Of a DNA stretch of 64,000 bases, positions 60,354 through 64,000 are shown one piece after another. The DNA comes from Diadema setosum (taxonomy: Eukaryota > Echinodermata > Echinoidea > Diadematoida > Diadematidae). The position numbers and the translations under genes were made by a program. The stretch's first letter is position 1. Every line of letters begins with the position of its first letter. The notes beneath the pieces were generated by a model. That model ran no database searches, was not told where the DNA came from, and worked only from the letters and a program-made list of their open reading frames with translations. The stretch covers positions 16,766,138 to 16,830,137 of the forward strand of contig NC_092697.1 of assembly GCF_964275005.1 (NCBI RefSeq), written 5' to 3'.

Positions 60354-60544
60354 CAGTGCACTCCCGTTAAAACGAACATGGTTATGACGAAATTCCGGTT
60401 GCAACGAAGTAAACGTCCAGGCCGCAGCGTTATTCGCCCTACATATCTTTTATAATATGTTTTTGTTCGGTTATTACGAAATTTCATAACGAAAGAAAAC
60501 TGCCGGTCCCAAGAACTCGGTTCTATTGCGACTCTTCTGTACTG
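60354..60544 (+). mobile_element. pogo/Tigger-like MITE, copy 2
   Basis: Colinear with 24451-24636 (cagtgcactcccgttaaaac, acgaaattccggttgcaacg, gaaaactgccggtccc). Begins three bases after the SINE tail. Confidence 0.65.
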
Positions 60545-63500
60545 TATCTTCGTACATCCGCCATCCTCCCTGGCGCTTTCAAATCACAATCGACTAAGGA
60601 TACGTAAACACTTCATAAGAATTGCAATTTTGATCACATGTGAGGGTGTTTTATTTTCAGTTGTCAAACTCTTCTTTAAAAGAGCTATACTGCAGCTGTC
60701 CTACCTTGGAAGAGAATTGCATCAACAATGAACTCACCAGAGCATCACGAAGAATAAACAAATAAATGTTTTGTTGTCACTGGAAATTATGCTTTATGTG
60801 TGAGCCATCGGTCATTTTCAACGCAAAATATCACGTCCTTTCCACTTAAACTTTCAACTTTACTGTTTGTAATCTTTCTCTTATATTCCTCATGACTCTC
60901 TTTACGTTTACATATTTTTCTTGCATTTTCAAACTTTGAAAGCACTGCACTCATTCGCATCTTCTCTCCCCTCTACAACATACTATTGCAATAACCAAAA
61001 AAAAAAAAAAAAAAAAAGAACTACTTTTCGTGAGAGGCAAACCCTAGTTATACTAGTATTTCCAATGAGGCCATCAGCCCAGTCAAGCCATGTTTATGCA
61101 AACGGTCTCTTGCTTCCTTGTTGAATCAAATGTACTGCCTTTTCTATATCATTATATGTAACCGTAAATGTTTTACAATGAGTTCGTTAGGCATGTATAA
61201 TAGTATAAACTACTCTTTTGTATTGCTCCTTTGTCATTTTTGGTTATGTTTTGTTTAAATTTGTCACACCCGTGTAATATATTTTGATTTGATTTGAGAA
61301 GCAAAACTTAATAATAATAATGAACTATAAATTATTTTTTTTTCTTATTTGAGAAGCAAAACTTAATGATAAATGAACTATAAATGAACTATAAAATAAA
61401 TACGAACGAACGAACGAACGAACGAACGAACGAACGAACGACGCAATATTACTTGGAGGCTGACTTTCGTTAAATTTTGACACGGATTATACGCACATCT
61501 TTCTTTCGTTAAAATTTTCGTTTACAAAGTGATTCCATCCGGCTTCCGTCACATTTTTGTCCCCTTCTGAGGTTCTTTTGTCACCTGTAGCTTAACTGGA
61601 GTTTTTCCACCAGCTGCTACAGTTAATTTCCTTAATCGGGCTCATGTGCGTTTGGTTAGCGACGTTATTCTCTTTTACAGCCTCTTGTAAAATTGTGAAG
61701 GTGCTTTTCACGGTGATCATGCCAAGAATTGGGGGAAAATCCCCCAAAGAAATGGGATAGTGGGAACAGCAGAAAAAGTAACCTCCCAACGGAAGAAACC
61801 CAGCATCTAACCGCAATGTCAATGCTGATATGGAATCAAATCAAATGAAGCATCACGTACTATTCCACATGGAACCCCCAAAATGATGTTTTGACGACTT
61901 TCTACGATATTATTCGTACATATTTTGCACATCGAAATTCAATCAGAGACAAAACAATTCTCAGCCTTGACATTAACCTTGCCGGATCAAAATACGATTG
62001 TGTAATATTTTTAACAGACATTTGATTAAAAAAGGAATACCTGCGACTACCAAAAGAAGCAAAAATCAATCAACCAAACAAACAAACAAAAAAAAAACAA
62101 ACGAAAAAGCAAGAAGAAATGGAACAGTCTAACCGAAATTTTCGTAAAATTATCTACAATCTGCATGAAATTGGTGTGATAAGGGCAACCAAAGCTAATT
62201 CAGCTGGAAAGTGCAGCGATAAACGTAAATCCTCAATCACCTCATATGGAATTCATCTTGTCAATGTAAAAAAGACAAAATGAAAAAGACATACTCAGTA
62301 CTTGATGTGATGGAATATGTACCACACCTTTTAGGTTTCATACATCGGGGAACGATAATAACATTATCTTGTCATTTTAGTTTGAAATCAAAATCAAGAT
62401 TTTGCACTTTGTGTAAGCACGTTCGGAATGAAACGTAGGCCCAATTAATAGACAAAAGAATAAGAAATGTGTGGTTTTACGTTGCGTGAGATGAAGTGAA
62501 ATGTTGCATACGTGGTATAGAGGAAGAAGGGCGCATGTCTACTTGATCTACTTTTCCTGAACGAGGGGATTAATGTGAAAATGATTTACCGCCGACTCAG
62601 CAAAACTAAAGAGATGATCAACCTTCTGCTGATAAGATTAAGACTCCTCGAACAGTTTACATTTTATTCAAGTCACTGTTTATGAATGCTTTATAGCATC
62701 ATAAATATCTCAGATGCTTTGATGGTAAATAGCTATAGATTTTGATAAATATGTTATTTGCATATTGTTTTTATTTTCTCTCTCTCGAGTGATCTACGAT
62801 GTACAAGCTTTGCTTCTTACTTCTTTTCCTTCGTTGCTATTGCAAAATGTACATTGCTTTCCCGATATTTTCTCATGATCTGTATTTTTTTTTTTTTTTG
62901 CAAATTGCTCAATAACACTCATGAACCGACAATGCATACCTTTATGCATTATATTAATTTGTTGATGATGGAAATAAGTAGTATTGCATATGAATAATAA
63001 ATGATTTTAGGAATTACGCACTTTCGGAACACCAAATTGCAACCCTCAAATCGAGCACTGTCGTGGCAGGGCAAGCGTCCCGGACCTTCCCGTTGAAAGC
63101 AAAGTGCGTATAAGTATTTAATCATCATGGAACTCTCCTATAATACTCAAATTATGATGACAATTATGATGGTGATGATAACTATAGGTTTAATGTTGAT
63201 AATGGATTATGATCAACTATGACCATGAACAAAAACGAAGAACTTGCCCTCTCAAAACAAAACAAGACAAGCAGAGCAAAACAAGCCAGAGTAAATAAAC
63301 AACAAAATTAATCAACCTACACATCCGATATTTAATCTATGCATGGGTGTCACTTTCTATTTCTTCCTGATTGCCTAACCATGTATGATATAATCATAAT
63401 CGTTGTATTTAGGAGGGTTTAACCGTTCCAGGCGGAGCAACTGCCTAAGCAAATGCTCTGGCACCTTTTGGAGCAGCACCTATAACATGTATAAAGAGGT

Positions 63501-64000
63501 TTGGTAAGAAAACGACGATATAGCATGATATAACATGTAGAAATAAGCAAACAAAACAAACAAAGCAAACTTAAAAACGGGCACACATAAATTAGCATAT
63601 ACAAACGCACATTCGTGAACCCAGGTACCATAATGTAGATCATCTTTGAAGGATGGTAGAAGGACGTCTGAATCACTGTATATTGTCATACAATTCTATT
63701 TTTGCTTACGTAAGCTCTAATTAAAATGAATTATTTATGAGAGAAGAGACAGGGGAGCTATGAGAGATGAAAGAAAAGAAACAGGCACGGACATTCACAA
63801 TTGATTTAAGATTCAAGAAGGGCGAGCGGAACCGGGGGATTGGGGTTGGGAGGGGGAGCCCCCCCCCCCCCATTTTTTTTTTTTTTTGCCAAATACATAG
63901 GAATACATAGGGTGTAAGCACTTTTGCCCTCCCCCCCCCCTCCCACACACACACACAACAGGGAGGTCCACCTCCCTGCACACACACACACTTTTTTTTT
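60545..64000. other. Intergenic; no gene found
   Basis: Poly(A) at 60999, a (CGAA)n tract, and at the right end (63830-64000) a G/C/T homopolymer-rich repeat like the one near 17600. No supported gene. Confidence 0.45.
61402..61441 (+). repeat. (CGAA)n repeat
   Basis: Ten perfect tetranucleotide units, preceded by two copies of tgagaagcaaaacttaat at about 61296 and 61350. Confidence 0.93.

Overview
This window looks like nuclear DNA from a marine invertebrate deuterostome, most probably an echinoderm. It is AT-rich. Its genes are short exons joined by GT-AG introns, and most of the rest is small non-autonomous transposons, tRNA-derived SINEs and microsatellites. The echinoderm assignment is an inference from the style of the repeats (for example the hairpin at 11248-11279 and the agcgagcg-type arrays), not a proof. 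There are no bacterial operons, CRISPR arrays, rRNA genes or viral genes. Nearly all long open frames are low-complexity repeats or antisense shadows. Two genes can be rebuilt exon by exon with consistent splice phases, both on the minus strand. The clearest is a tartrate-resistant (purple) acid phosphatase of the ACP5 type at 53924-44631: six coding exons, 389 residues, all five metal-binding motifs and a TATA box upstream. The second, at 32944-25478, has six coding exons encoding a 249-residue lysine-rich protein that I do not recognise. A third minus-strand gene probably starts at 14645, beside a TCTCGCGAGA promoter element. Only its first exon is well supported; possible later exons lie near 12.0, 8.2 and 7.2 kb. 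Layout. 1-14.5 kb: intronic or intergenic DNA of the third gene, with MITEs, a CATC/CATT microsatellite and a nested transposon (9.86-11.55 kb). 14.5-15.8 kb: CpG-richer promoter zone. 16.9-21.7 kb: repeats, including a plus-strand array of about 165-bp units and a second nested transposon. 22-25.4 kb: small repeats. 25.4-33 kb: the unknown gene, with transposons in its introns. 33-44.6 kb: intergenic, with a polypyrimidine tract, several MITEs, a SINE, an hAT-like element and long CA and TATC repeats. 44.6-54.3 kb: ACP5-like gene, whose intron 4 holds a 1.6-kb element flanked by an 11-bp target duplication. 54.3-64 kb: mostly empty, with a second SINE copy. The genes do not form a pathway. 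No new biological system is evident. The most unusual structure is the transposon landscape: one MITE family interrupted three times by three different elements, long foldback elements, and two related tandem arrays in opposite orientation 27 kb apart.
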